8,185 bases of DNA. Source: Altererythrobacter sp. Its GTDB lineage: Bacteria > Pseudomonadota > Alphaproteobacteria > Sphingomonadales > Sphingomonadaceae. Position numbers and translations under genes: made by a program. Every line of letters begins with the position of its first letter. Positions within the stretch are counted from its first letter, which is position 1. The notes under the pieces are model-generated. The model saw nothing but the letters and a program-made list of their open reading frames with translations. It had not been told where the DNA came from and ran no database searches. Location of the stretch: contig WTKI01000346.1 of the NCBI GenBank assembly GCA_011524425.1, forward strand, positions 1 to 8,185, read 5' to 3'. Of this stretch, positions 1 to 7,002 are shown one piece after another.

Positions 1-1116
1 AAGGCCCGTACCGCTTTCCGTGGTGACGAAATCGCCTGCGAGGAAGGGGCGCGGTGTGGCGTAGAACCCGCCGAGATGGTGCATCGGGTGACGGGCTTTT
101 GTCCCGGCAAGGTCGGAGCCTTTGAACCCCTTTACTTCTCGAAGGTGTACCCTCGGACGAGCTCCATCTTTGATATCGGTGAATTTGGTATCGAGCCGTG
201 CTTGAACGCTCTTGAGCAACTCTCTCGCGACGACGACATGCTTTCCTTCCCAAGCGTCATAAGGATGGTTCTTCAGAACGTCGGATAAATCAGCATCGCC
301 GACAGTTGATCCGCCAATCCAAACCTTGGCTAACACATACTCAACATCCGGCCCATAGGCCAAAGCCTGGTTGACCGGGATCGTCCACGGCGTGGTCGTC
401 CAGATCACAGCATGCGCGCCGACGAGTTCGGGGATCGGGCTTTCGATGATCTCGAACGCCACATCGATCTGGGGTGAGTCGGTCAGGTCCTCATATTCGA
501 CCTCGGCCTCGGCTAGCGCGGTCTCTTCCACCGGTGACCACATCACCGGCTTTGATCCGCGATAGAGATTGCCAGCCTCGGCAAATTTTAGCAGCTCGGC
601 AACAATCGTGCCTTCAGCGGCAAAATCCATGGTGAGATAGGGATTGTCCCAATCTCCCATAATGCCGAGCCGCTTCAGCTGCTCGCGCTGCGTATCGACC
701 CAGTGCTGCGCATAGGCGCGGCACTCGGCGCGGAATTCCTTTGCCGGAACCTCGTTCTTATTGCGCTTCTTCTTGCGGTATTGCTCCTCGACCTTCCATT
801 CGATCGGAAGCCCGTGGCAATCCCAGCCCGGCACATAAGGCGCATCCTTGCCGACAAGGTTCTGTGTGCGGCACACCATGTCTTTCAGGATATGGTTGAG
901 CGCATGGCCGATATGCATGTCGCCATTCGCGTAAGGCGGACCATCATGCAGGATGAACTTCTCGCGACCTGCGCGCGCCTCGCGCAATTCCTTATACAGA
1001 CCCTCGGATTCCCAACGCGCCTGAATGCCCGGCTCCTTTTGCGGCAAGCCGGCCTTCATGGGAAAATCGGTCTTCGGCAGGAAGACAGTGTCTTTATAGT
1101 CGGGCTTTTCTGACAT
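1..1116 (-). CDS. ileS: Isoleucyl-tRNA synthetase, N-terminal part (cut by the left window edge)
   Basis: Class I aminoacyl-tRNA synthetase that charges tRNA-Ile with isoleucine in the cytoplasm. The first 372 codons are present and open throughout; bacterial IleS is usually about 930-970 residues, so the C-terminal 60% (KMSKS loop, anticodon-binding and zinc parts) lies outside. The ATP-binding HIGH motif is at residues 68-71 within GDMHIGHALNH, preceded by HDGPPYANG, and the Rossmann segment PGWDCHGLPIEWKVE is at 96-110. The editing (CP1) domain shows WTTTPWTIP at 239-247 and the start of the ESGTGL(VH) motif at 367-372. The ATG at 1116-1114 gives the expected MSEKPDYKDTVFLPKT start; the ribosome-binding site is weak (GGCGAG). 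It lies 53 bp after the GDPD-like gene, and ribF next to ileS is a familiar bacterial order. Codons for residues about 260-340 include TTA, AGA, CGA, AGG and GTA, which are rarer in the first 250 codons. Confidence 0.97.
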   Translation of the reverse strand, partial: MSEKPDYKDTVFLPKTDFPMKAGLPQKEPGIQARWESEGLYKELREARAGREKFILHDGPPYANGDMHIGHALNHILKDMVCRTQNLVGKDAPYVPGWDCHGLPIEWKVEEQYRKKKRNKNEVPAKEFRAECRAYAQHWVDTQREQLKRLGIMGDWDNPYLTMDFAAEGTIVAELLKFAEAGNLYRGSKPVMWSPVEETALAEAEVEYEDLTDSPQIDVAFEIIESPIPELVGAHAVIWTTTPWTIPVNQALAYGPDVEYVLAKVWIGGSTVGDADLSDVLKNHPYDAWEGKHVVVARELLKSVQARLDTKFTDIKDGARPRVHLREVKGFKGSDLAGTKARHPMHHLGGFYATPRPFLAGDFVTTESGTGL

Positions 1117-1169
1117 AGGCGCTCGCCGTTAGGGCATTCCGCGCGCGCAATAAAGCCTCATTGTGAGCG

Positions 1170-2219
1170 TTAGCGCTCTAAGCGGCGGCGTTTCAGCGCC
1201 GCAGCTCCCGCAGCACGTTCTTCCTCAGTGCGATCATCGAAGCGCTGTATCAGCGATGGAATGACGTTTAAGCCATCATCGACCCAGACATAGCCGTTAA
1301 AACTTGCGGGAATTTCTGTGAGTTGTTCCGGCAGTGTAATGCCGGAGGACGGATGGTCGCCATGCGGGCCTACCACAATGATATTGCCGCCATATTCTTC
1401 CATTCGCGCGATCAGCCGATTGGGCCAGCCCCAGAACGCCCATTGATAATTGAGCGGTACAATCATGGTGTTGCCTTTACAGCTCTCCGGCAGAAAGCCC
1501 GTCCAACCGAATTTGACATAGTCTTCGCTGCACTGGCGCGCTTCTGACGGGCTCCAGGCCCACACATCCGGGTAGAGTTTGCGGATGCGTCTGACAGGAT
1601 CGGCATGGCCGTAAAATGCATCACCCTTCGCCACTGGATCGCGGCCCAGCTGTTTGAGTTTGGCGGCAACCAGGTCTGCTTCTTCCGGGTCAGCGGACTT
1701 GAAGTTGACCATGAGTCTGCCCCTAAGGCTCATGGCGCGCACAGCCTCTTCAAATGTAGGCATTGCTCCGATGAATTGCCCGCGAAACGGGAAAGTCTGA
1801 CCACCGTCAGAGGTATAGCCATAACCGACATCAAGAGCCTTGAGCTCCTTCATCGTCGTATTGCGGATTTCGCCGCTGCCATCTGTCCGGCAATCGAGCG
1901 TCCAATCGTGGAAGACCGCCAACTCACCGTCAGATGTGGGGGCGACATCGATTTCTACCATCCACGCACCCAGCTTTCGTGCGCGGGTTATGCTTTCAAC
2001 AGTGTTCTCCAGATAGCCATGCCAAGGCTCTTCAATCCGGTCAGCTGTGCAAGTATCGCGCCCCACTCCGTCAGGGTTATAGAGCTGTGCCAAACCGCGA
2101 TGCGCGATCAATTTAGGCGCTCCCTTTGGATCGGGCGCAAGCCAATTGGCATTGAGTATCGTCAGGCCGAAGAGCACGAGCGCTAGAACAAAGGCTGTGC
2201 GCTTGAACCAGATCCTCAT
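1170..2219 (-). CDS. Exported glycerophosphodiester phosphodiesterase (GDPD)-family protein
   Basis: 349 residues. The N-terminus (MRIWFKR, then a hydrophobic stretch at about 8-24) looks like an uncleaved signal anchor or a signal peptide, placing the enzyme in the periplasm or inner membrane. The family hydrolyses glycerophosphodiesters to glycerol-3-phosphate and an alcohol. GDPD TIM-barrel landmarks are present: HRG at 40-42, LENT at 70-73, VEIDV at 88-92 (E89 and D91 as metal ligands), FHDWTLDCRTDGSG at 103-116 with the second catalytic His (H104), and MPTFEEAV at 153-160. The usual third metal-ligand strand (IEIK) reads VNFK at 171-174, with Asn in place of Glu, so activity or substrate may differ. 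C57, C110, C230 and C247 could form disulfides. The start is the ATG at 2219-2217, which overlaps the ribF stop as ATGA and has GGAAA upstream; an in-frame TTG at 2246 would add nine residues inside ribF and is less likely. Family is fairly sure, substrate unknown. Confidence 0.85.
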   Translation of the reverse strand: MRIWFKRTAFVLALVLFGLTILNANWLAPDPKGAPKLIAHRGLAQLYNPDGVGRDTCTADRIEEPWHGYLENTVESITRARKLGAWMVEIDVAPTSDGELAVFHDWTLDCRTDGSGEIRNTTMKELKALDVGYGYTSDGGQTFPFRGQFIGAMPTFEEAVRAMSLRGRLMVNFKSADPEEADLVAAKLKQLGRDPVAKGDAFYGHADPVRRIRKLYPDVWAWSPSEARQCSEDYVKFGWTGFLPESCKGNTMIVPLNYQWAFWGWPNRLIARMEEYGGNIIVVGPHGDHPSSGITLPEQLTEIPASFNGYVWVDDGLNVIPSLIQRFDDRTEEERAAGAAALKRRRLER

Positions 2220-3141
2220 GACAAAAATTTCCGCGCCTCTTCGCAATCTGCGTCCATCTGCTCGATCAATGCCTCAAGGCTTTCAAACTTCGCTTCCGGC
2301 CGCAGGAAGTGATGGAAGGCGACTTCGATTTCCTGCCCGTAGAGGTCGCCGGAAAAGTCAAAGAAATGTGGTTCCAGCAGCTCTTTGGGCGGATCAAATT
2401 GCGGGCGAACGCCGATATTGGCGGCACCTTTCAGCACTTCGCCGGTGCTAAGGATTTTGCCGGTGACAGCGTAAATCCCGTATTTCGGGCGCTGGTAATT
2501 TTCGAGGCTGAGATTGGCGGTGGGGTAGCCAATGTCGCGCCCGCGCTTGTCACCATGTTCGACTATGCCGCGGATCGCGAAGGGCCGCGTCAGCAACTTG
2601 GCCGCCAATTGCGGATCGCCATCTTTCAGCGCTTGGCGAATGCGGCTGGAGCTGACCGTCTCTGCCTCTTCTTCGACAACGTCCACTACGCGCGATTGGA
2701 GGCCGAGTTCGCCGCCCATATCGCGCAATATATCGACATTGCCTGCCGCGCCTTTGCCGAAAGTGAAATCGCCGCCGGTCACAACGCCATGCGCGCCGAA
2801 CCGCTCGATGAGAATCTCGCTGATGAAATCTTGTGCCGGGGTTCCGGCCAGCGCGCCGTCAAAGTGGAACACCAGCATCGCTGAAGCGCCCGCATCGATA
2901 TACAGCTCTTGCCGTTGTTCCAATGTGGTCAGACGGAAAGGCGGCACATCGGGTTTGAAAAAGCGCACCGGGTGGGGATCAAAGGTCGCGATGATGGAAG
3001 GGCGGCCTTCCTCATGCGCCCAGCGGATCGCTTCGCCAGCGACGGCTTGGTGGCCTTTGTGAAAGCCGTCAAAATTGCCGAGCGCTACAATGGCTCCGCG
3101 CAAGGGATCAGGCACAGCCTCGCGATGATCGAGCCAGCGCA

Positions 3142-3142
<1 letters not shown>
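2216..3142 (-). CDS. ribF: Bifunctional riboflavin kinase / FAD synthetase
   Basis: Cytoplasmic two-domain enzyme that phosphorylates riboflavin to FMN and adenylates FMN to FAD. Its 308 residues match the usual 305-315. The N-terminal nucleotidyltransferase domain shows LGNFDGFHKGH at 21-31, TFDPHPVRFF at 53-62, VVTGGDFTFGKGAAGN at 120-135 and SSSRIRQAL at 164-172. The C-terminal kinase domain shows GRDIGYPTANL at 201-211, YGIYAV at 221-226, GAANIGVRPQF at 239-249 and the closing HFFDFSGDLYGQEIEVAF segment at 259-276. The ATG at 3142-3140 shares one base with the folA stop (TGATG), and the ribF stop overlaps the downstream GDPD-like start (ATGA), so translation of the three is probably coupled. 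No FMN riboswitch is present ahead of it, as expected for a gene inside an operon. Confidence 0.97.
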
Positions 3143-3675
<533 letters not shown>

Positions 3676-4767
3676 TTAGCCTGTTTGCCTCTTATGCGAG
3701 ACCCGCGTGACATGGCCCATTTTGCGGCCCTCTTTGGCATCCGCCTTGCCATAAAGGTGTAAGTGCGGCTCGCCCTTTTCGCTGAGCATGGCGTGCGCTG
3801 TGAGCGCGTCAGGCCCTACGATATTGCGCATCTCTACCCATCCAAAGCGCGTGTCCGTACTGCCGAGCGGCAAGCCGCAAATTGCGCGAATGTGGTTTTC
3901 AAACTGGCTGGTGGCTGCGCCTTCAATGGTCCAATGGCCGGAATTGTGGACGCGCGGTGCCATTTCGTTGAAAACCGGACCATCCTTAGTCGCGAAAAAC
4001 TCCAGCGTCAGCACGCCGACATAGCCCAGCGCTTCTGCCACTTTGCCGGCGATTGCGCGTGCTTCTTCTACCATCGCATCGATCGTGTCACCGGCCGGGA
4101 CAGTTGAGCTGGTCAGCATGCCATCATCATGGACATTGGCAGGCGAGGCCCAGAAGCGTGTTTCGCCATCCTGACCGCGGACCAGAATGACAGAGAACTC
4201 AGCATCAAAGTCGACAAAACCTTCATAGACGCAGGCTTGACCGGGAAAGCGGATCGCTTGAGCATCCTGTGCTGAACGCACGCGCCATTGGCCTTTACCG
4301 TCATAACCGTCGCGCGCGGTCTTCAGGATACCAGGCGCGCCGATGCGTTCGATTGCGTCTTTGAAATCGCTTTCCGTCTCTGCGCTTGCAAATGGCGCAG
4401 GCCGCGCGCCATGCTCAGATGCAAATTGCTTTTCGCGTAGGCGGTCCTGAGCGGTTTCCAGCGCGCGCGGGTGAGGGTGCAAGCGATCTTGTGGGAGCGC
4501 CTCTACAGTTTGCACCGGAACGTTCTCGAACTCCCAAGTGATTATATCGCATTTTTGCGCAAATGCTGCGAGCGCTTCGGCATCGCCCCAGGCCTTGTGA
4601 AAGAAATCGCTGCAAACATCTGCAGCAACATTGTCGCCAGGCGGTGCATAGCCGATCACACGGTAGCCCAGCTGCAGGGCTGCAACTGCCATCATCCGGC
4701 CAAGCTGACCGCCACCCAGAATGCCGATGGTCGAGCCGGGCGGGAGAGACGCGTTGCCTTCGCTCAT
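3676..4767 (-). CDS. purK: 5-(carboxyamino)imidazole ribonucleotide synthase
   Basis: ATP-grasp enzyme that carboxylates AIR with bicarbonate and ATP to give N5-CAIR, the substrate of PurE. Its 363 residues compare with about 355 in E. coli. The N-terminal Rossmann-like fold opens with GILGGGQLGRMM at 15-26; ITWEFENVP follows at 76-84. ATP-grasp features are KTARDGYDGKGQ at 149-160, EFSVILVRG at 190-198 and the metal-binding segment FNEMAPRVHNSGHWTIEGA at 266-284. The C-terminal LHLYGKADAKEGRKMGHVT at 336-354 is typical. One small difference is R-V-H at 272-274 where many homologues have R-P-H. The ATG at 4767-4765 overlaps the purE stop by one base (TGATG), which points to coupled translation of the two consecutive-step enzymes and supports channelling of unstable N5-CAIR. 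The gene ends 9 bp before folA. Confidence 0.97.
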   Translation of the reverse strand: MSEGNASLPPGSTIGILGGGQLGRMMAVAALQLGYRVIGYAPPGDNVAADVCSDFFHKAWGDAEALAAFAQKCDIITWEFENVPVQTVEALPQDRLHPHPRALETAQDRLREKQFASEHGARPAPFASAETESDFKDAIERIGAPGILKTARDGYDGKGQWRVRSAQDAQAIRFPGQACVYEGFVDFDAEFSVILVRGQDGETRFWASPANVHDDGMLTSSTVPAGDTIDAMVEEARAIAGKVAEALGYVGVLTLEFFATKDGPVFNEMAPRVHNSGHWTIEGAATSQFENHIRAICGLPLGSTDTRFGWVEMRNIVGPDALTAHAMLSEKGEPHLHLYGKADAKEGRKMGHVTRVSHKRQTG

Positions 4768-5249
4768 CAGTCCGAAGGGTGCTCTGCCACGGCATCACTG
4801 CGGGCTTGCCGCCAGGCTTTTAGGCGGCTTGCTAGCGCTGCGTCTTTCAGAGCTAGGATCGCAGCTGCCATTAGGCCCGCATTGGTTGCGCCTGCCTCTC
4901 CGATGGCCAGCGTTCCAACAGGTACGCCAGCAGGCATTTGCACAATGGAGAGCAGGCTGTCTTGGCCAGAAAGCGCTTTGGATTGCACTGGCACGCCCAG
5001 CACTGGCAAATGCGTCATGGCGGCGATCATGCCAGGTAGATGCGCCGCACCGCCAGCACCTGCAATGATAACATCGAAACCTTCGCCATCTGCGCCTTTT
5101 GCAAAAGCGGTCATTCGGTCAGGGGTACGATGAGCAGAGACGATCCGCGCTTCGTGTTCGACTTCCAGTTCAGCAAGAACTTCTGTTGCGCGGCGCATGG
5201 TTGGCCAGTCTGACTGGCTGCCCATTACAATGGCGACTTTGCCTCCCAT
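4767..5249 (-). CDS. purE: N5-carboxyaminoimidazole ribonucleotide mutase (class I PurE)
   Basis: Moves the carboxyl group of N5-CAIR to carbon 4, giving CAIR for purine synthesis. Its 160 residues are the normal length for the octameric class I enzyme. The phosphate-binding loop [14 protein letters not shown] is at 5-18 (S11 and D14), SAHRTPDR at 38-45 carries the active-site H40, and [20 protein letters not shown] at 63-82 carries the second conserved His (H70). The [14 protein letters not shown] segment is at 82-95. The presence of purK immediately downstream confirms the two-step bacterial N5-CAIR route rather than the class II AIR carboxylase route. The start is the ATG at 5249-5247 with an AAAGGG ribosome-binding site five bases upstream, the last unit of a periodic AAAGG array (see 5251-5303). 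No PurR-type or purine riboswitch element is visible in the 39-bp gap to gpmA. Confidence 0.97.
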   Translation of the reverse strand: MGGKVAIVMGSQSDWPTMRRATEVLAELEVEHEARIVSAHRTPDRMTAFAKGADGEGFDVIIAGAGGAAHLPGMIAAMTHLPVLGVPVQSKALSGQDSLLSIVQMPAGVPVGTLAIGEAGATNAGLMAAAILALKDAALASRLKAWRQARSDAVAEHPSD

Positions 5250-5250
5250 G

Positions 5251-5303
5251 TGTACCCTTTCGTACCCTTTATGTGCCTTTAGGTCGCTTTAGGCGTCCTT
5301 TAG
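5251..5303. repeat. Imperfect 10-bp tandem array across the gpmA end and the gpmA-purE gap
   Basis: Five units in a row end in CTTT with 10-bp spacing on the plus strand (CTTT ending at 5260, 5270, 5280, 5290, then 5301). The first two share nine bases (GTACCCTTT). In the mRNA sense (minus strand) this gives CCTAAAG three times and AAAGGGTAC twice, five AAAGG/AAAGC copies in all, ending five bases before the purE ATG. The distal units encode the gpmA C-terminus and its TAA stop, so the array covers both coding and non-coding sequence. It could have arisen by slippage duplication and could offer several ribosome-landing sites; both readings are inference. Confidence 0.6.
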
Positions 5304-5975
5304 GTAATAGCGCTCTGACGGCACCATTTCTGCATCAAAATCATAGACTATCGGTTGTCCGGTAGGGATTTCCAGCCCGGTAATATCGTCGTCCGAGATC
5401 TGCGACAAATGTTTGACCAAAGCGCGCAAGCTGTTGCCATGCGCGGAAATTATCACGGTCGCACCGCTTGCCAGGACGGGCAGAATATCGCTTTCCCAAT
5501 AGGGCAATACTCGCTCAATCGTCAGCTTGAGGCTTTCTGTGTAAGGCACGTCAATGCCATCATAGCGCGGATCTGCCCCGGGATCGAATTCGCTGCCTGG
5601 CTCCATCGGCGGCGGCGGCGTATCAAAACTGCGGCGCCAGATATGCACTTGCTCATCACCGTGCTTGTCGCGCGTTTCCTGCTTGTTGAGGCCGGTTAGC
5701 CCGCCATAATGACGCTCGTTCAAGCGCCAGTCTTTTGTAACCGGTAGCCACAATCGCCCAGCTTCTTCCAAGGCCAGATTGAGCGTCTTGATCGCGCGAG
5801 TTTGTAGAGAAGTGAAGCAAACCGTTGGCAATACGCCCTTTTCTTTCATCAGAGCGCCGGCAGCCTTGGCTTCGGCCACGCCTCTTTTTGTGAGATCGAC
5901 ATCCCACCAGCCGGTAAAACGATTTTCAAGATTCCATTGGCTCTGGCCATGGCGGACGAGGATCAGTTTAGGCAT
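5289..5975 (-). CDS. gpmA: 2,3-bisphosphoglycerate-dependent phosphoglycerate mutase
   Basis: Interconverts 3- and 2-phosphoglycerate in glycolysis and gluconeogenesis through a phosphohistidine. Its 228 residues are typical of the shorter bacterial dPGM forms. The histidine-phosphatase signature LVRHGQSQWN is at 6-15 with the phosphorylated His at position 9 and R8. FTGWWDVDLT is at 20-29, SLQTRAIKT at 56-64 contains R60, NERHYGGLTGLNK at 86-98 contains the proton donor E87, and SAHGNSLRAL at 177-186 contains H179. FDTPPPPMEPGS at 117-128 is a family hallmark. The ATG at 5975-5973 is chosen because GGAG lies five bases upstream and because MPKLILVRHG is the usual start; an in-frame TTG at 5999 would add eight residues. 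It follows the small ORF by 39 bp and precedes purE by 39 bp. Confidence 0.97.
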   Translation of the reverse strand: MPKLILVRHGQSQWNLENRFTGWWDVDLTKRGVAEAKAAGALMKEKGVLPTVCFTSLQTRAIKTLNLALEEAGRLWLPVTKDWRLNERHYGGLTGLNKQETRDKHGDEQVHIWRRSFDTPPPPMEPGSEFDPGADPRYDGIDVPYTESLKLTIERVLPYWESDILPVLASGATVIISAHGNSLRALVKHLSQISDDDITGLEIPTGQPIVYDFDAEMVPSERYYLKDA

Positions 5976-6014
5976 TTTTACTCCGGCTATGCGGCCCAAT
6001 AAGAGCGCAAGGCG

Positions 6015-6164
6015 TTAGCCGTGCTCATCGCCTTTGGGAAGCCCGCTTTGTTTGTCCGGCTCGCCCATTTCGCGCGCTTGCGATTTGCGGCGTCGCAAAT
6101 TTTCACGCAGTTTGGCTGCTAAACGCTCTTCACGGGACAATTTCTTGTCATTGTCTTCACTCAT
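6015..6164 (-). CDS. Small charged protein of unknown function (49 aa)
   Basis: I do not recognise this as a named protein. It starts at the ATG at 6164-6162 with AAGGC about eight bases upstream and ends in TAA. The middle (KLSREERLAAKLRENLRRRK, residues 8-27) is a strongly basic/acidic heptad-like stretch that should form a helix; the N-terminus is acidic and polar (MSEDNDK) and the tail is Gly/Lys/Asp-rich and probably disordered. There is no signal peptide or cysteine. Several reasons suggest a real gene: it is on the same strand as the operon, lies 39 bp before gpmA, has a plausible ribosome-binding site, and has an ordered, low-hydrophobic composition. Similar short LSREERLAAKLRENLRRRK-type proteins seem familiar from sphingomonad genomes, but that is recall and was not searched. 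An RNA- or nucleoid-binding role is possible but unsupported. An upstream TTG at 6200 would extend it by 12 residues. Confidence 0.7.
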   Translation of the reverse strand: MSEDNDKKLSREERLAAKLRENLRRRKSQAREMGEPDKQSGLPKGDEHG

Positions 6165-6180
6165 GCGCAACGCCTTGCCG

Positions 6181-6211
6181 ATATTAGCGCAGTTTCTCAA
6201 GCCACAGACAA
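6181..6211 (-). promoter_or_regulatory. Weak candidate promoter for the small ORF-gpmA-pur run
   Basis: On the minus strand TTGTCT (6211-6206) and TAATAT (6186-6181) are separated by 19 bases, longer than the preferred 17. TAATAT matches the -10 consensus at four of six positions. The start point would be only about ten bases before the 6164 ATG. It is the best match in the 103-bp divergent gap, but the spacing makes it doubtful. Confidence 0.3.
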
Positions 6212-6219
6212 CACTCGGC

Positions 6220-6248
6220 TTGACAAGAGTGCCGCGCGCGCAGATAGG
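6220..6248 (+). promoter_or_regulatory. Promoter of tRNA-Thr
   Basis: A perfect -35 box, TTGACA (6220-6225) in the context GGCTTGACA, is followed after 17 bases by GATAGG (6243-6248), a poor -10 box. A consensus -35 box paired with a degenerate -10 box and a GC-rich start region (GCGCGCC) is common for stable-RNA genes in alphaproteobacteria. Transcription would start near 6255, about 13 bases before the mature tRNA. Confidence 0.6.
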
Positions 6249-6258
6249 CGCGCCACTC
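6227..6258. repeat. Imperfect GC-rich inverted repeat over the tRNA-Thr -10 region
   Basis: GAGTG (6227-6231) pairs with CACTC (6254-6258), and GCGCGC (6234-6239) pairs with GCGCGC (6248-6253), with a two-base CC bulge on the left arm. The -10 box falls in the loop and right arm. A further CACTC lies at 6212-6216, so GAGTG could also pair leftwards across the -35 box. It may be a regulator site, or just GC-rich discriminator sequence. Confidence 0.4.
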
Positions 6259-6267
6259 TGACAGAGC

Positions 6268-6342
6268 GCTGCTGTAGCTCAGTGGTAGAGCGCACCCTTG
6301 GTAAGGGTGAGGTCGAGAGTTCAATTCTCTCCAGCAGCACCA
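6268..6342 (+). tRNA. trnT: tRNA-Thr, anticodon GGU, CCA encoded
   Basis: A complete cloverleaf can be drawn. The acceptor stem is GCTGCTG (6268-6274) with CAGCAGC (6332-6338), discriminator A at 6339 and encoded CCA at 6340-6342. The D stem is GCTC/GAGC (6277-6280, 6288-6291) with loop AGTGGTA. The anticodon stem is CACCC/GGGTG (6293-6297, 6305-6309) with loop TTGGTAA and anticodon GGT at 6300-6302. The variable loop is AGGTC, and the T stem is GAGAG/CTCTC (6315-6319, 6327-6331) with loop TTCAATT. G1-C72, C2-G71 and the GGU anticodon agree with threonine identity; it reads ACC and ACU codons. The gene faces azoR, whose stop lies 34 bp further on. There is no integrase or repeated 3' end nearby, so nothing suggests this copy is an occupied attachment site. 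Confidence 0.97.
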
Positions 6343-6376
6343 TCCGCCCGCACTCATCCCCACCGGCTGGAAAAGA

Positions 6377-6970
6377 TCAGGCCAAAAGCCGAGCAACTTC
6401 CTTGTGTGCGCTCGCGATCGAGGCTTCTCCATCGGCTCTGTTGATCGCGTCTGCAGCGACAATTGTGACATCATCGATCCCGATAAAGCCGAGGAAGAAT
6501 TTCAGCCAGGGAGTCATAAAATCAGCGTCACTGCCCACAGGAGTGCCGCCCGAAGCCACTGCAATATAGGCCTTTTTCCCTTTGAGCAGCCCGACCGGCC
6601 CTTCAGAGGTGTATTTGAAGGTTGTTCCCGCGCGTGCCACGAGATCTGCCCATGCCTTGACTGAGGCTGGCACGCCGAAATTGTAGATCGGCACACCCAG
6701 TATGATAGTGTCAGCGGCTTCCAGCTCAGCGATGAGCGCATCTGCGATTGCGGCCAGTTCGCTTTGCTCGCTTGTCCGTTCACCGGGCGGCGTAAGGTTA
6801 GCGGCAAACCGCTCTGCCGAGATGTAAGGCAGATCATCTGCGCTGAGGTCTCGCATTGTAATGGTAAGACCGCTGCGTTCCGCGATGCCTTCAGCCAGCT
6901 TGGTGCTAAGGCTGCGCGAAACGGATTCATCGCCTCTGATGCTGGCGGTAAGGTGGAGGATGTTTCTCAT
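6377..6970 (-). CDS. azoR: FMN-dependent NADH:quinone / azo reductase (AzoR family)
   Basis: Flavodoxin-fold cytoplasmic dimer that uses NADH to reduce quinones by two electrons and can cleave azo bonds. Its 197 residues compare with 201 in E. coli AzoR. FMN-site landmarks are in the right order: an N-terminal strand and phosphate loop, ILHLTASIRGDESVSRSLS (4-22), with the serines used for phosphate binding; PIYNFGVPASVKAWADLVAR (94-113), equivalent to the PMYNF loop; AGTTFKYTSEGPVGLLKGKK (114-133); and VASGGTP (138-144), equivalent to the SRGG loop. FLGFIGIDDV at 159-168 is also family-typical. The ATG at 6970-6968 has AAAGGA about seven bases upstream. The pirin-like gene lies 77 bp upstream on the same strand, so the two are probably co-transcribed under the divergent LysR-type regulator. 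The natural substrate is unknown; protection from quinones or other electrophiles is the usual inference. Confidence 0.93.
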   Translation of the reverse strand: MRNILHLTASIRGDESVSRSLSTKLAEGIAERSGLTITMRDLSADDLPYISAERFAANLTPPGERTSEQSELAAIADALIAELEAADTIILGVPIYNFGVPASVKAWADLVARAGTTFKYTSEGPVGLLKGKKAYIAVASGGTPVGSDADFMTPWLKFFLGFIGIDDVTIVAADAINRADGEASIASAHKEVARLLA

Positions 6971-7002
6971 GGTAAGTTTCCTTTGAGTTGAAATGCGTAG
7001 GG

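Noticed and set aside
703..1113. Plus-strand 136-codon frame antisense to ileS
   Set aside because: ileS on the minus strand is certain from its HIGH and editing motifs; this frame has no recognisable domain and reflects GC-rich third positions.
1165..1178. GAGCG-TTAG-CGCTC hairpin at the end of the GDPD-like gene as a terminator
   Set aside because: The stem is only five pairs, overlaps the stop codon and has no T-run on the minus strand; ileS follows 53 bp on and is probably co-transcribed.
1605..2186. Plus-strand 193-codon frame opposite the GDPD-like gene
   Set aside because: The minus-strand frame has family motifs along its length; this one shows none and no ribosome-binding site that stands out.
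2309..2884. Plus-strand 191-codon frame opposite ribF
   Set aside because: A shadow of ribF, whose domain motifs are complete; no independent motif.
4471..5133. Plus-strand 220-codon frame opposite purK and purE
   Set aside because: It crosses the purK/purE junction antisense, is rich in Ala, Arg, Ser and Pro without fold signals, and both opposite genes are certain.
5250..5288. Purine riboswitch or PurR box before purE
   Set aside because: The gap is only 39 bp and filled with the decamer array; no aptamer-like or PurR-like dyad is visible.
5608..5620. (GGC)n run as a phase-variable simple repeat in gpmA
   Set aside because: It encodes the proline run of the conserved FDTPPPPM segment of the mutase, and changes of unit number would stay in frame.
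6325..6376. tRNA-Thr 3' end as an integration (att) site
   Set aside because: There is no integrase gene and no second copy of the tRNA 3' sequence in the window; azoR follows directly.
6184..6474. Minus-strand 96-codon frame crossing the tRNA
   Set aside because: It reads antisense through tRNA-Thr, giving the well-known spurious RELNSRPHPYQGCALPLSYS-type translation, and overlaps the end of azoR in another frame.
6282..6569. Plus-strand 95-codon frame starting within the tRNA
   Set aside because: It starts in the tRNA D-arm and gives the common artefact GKGEVESSILSSST; the rest is antisense to azoR.
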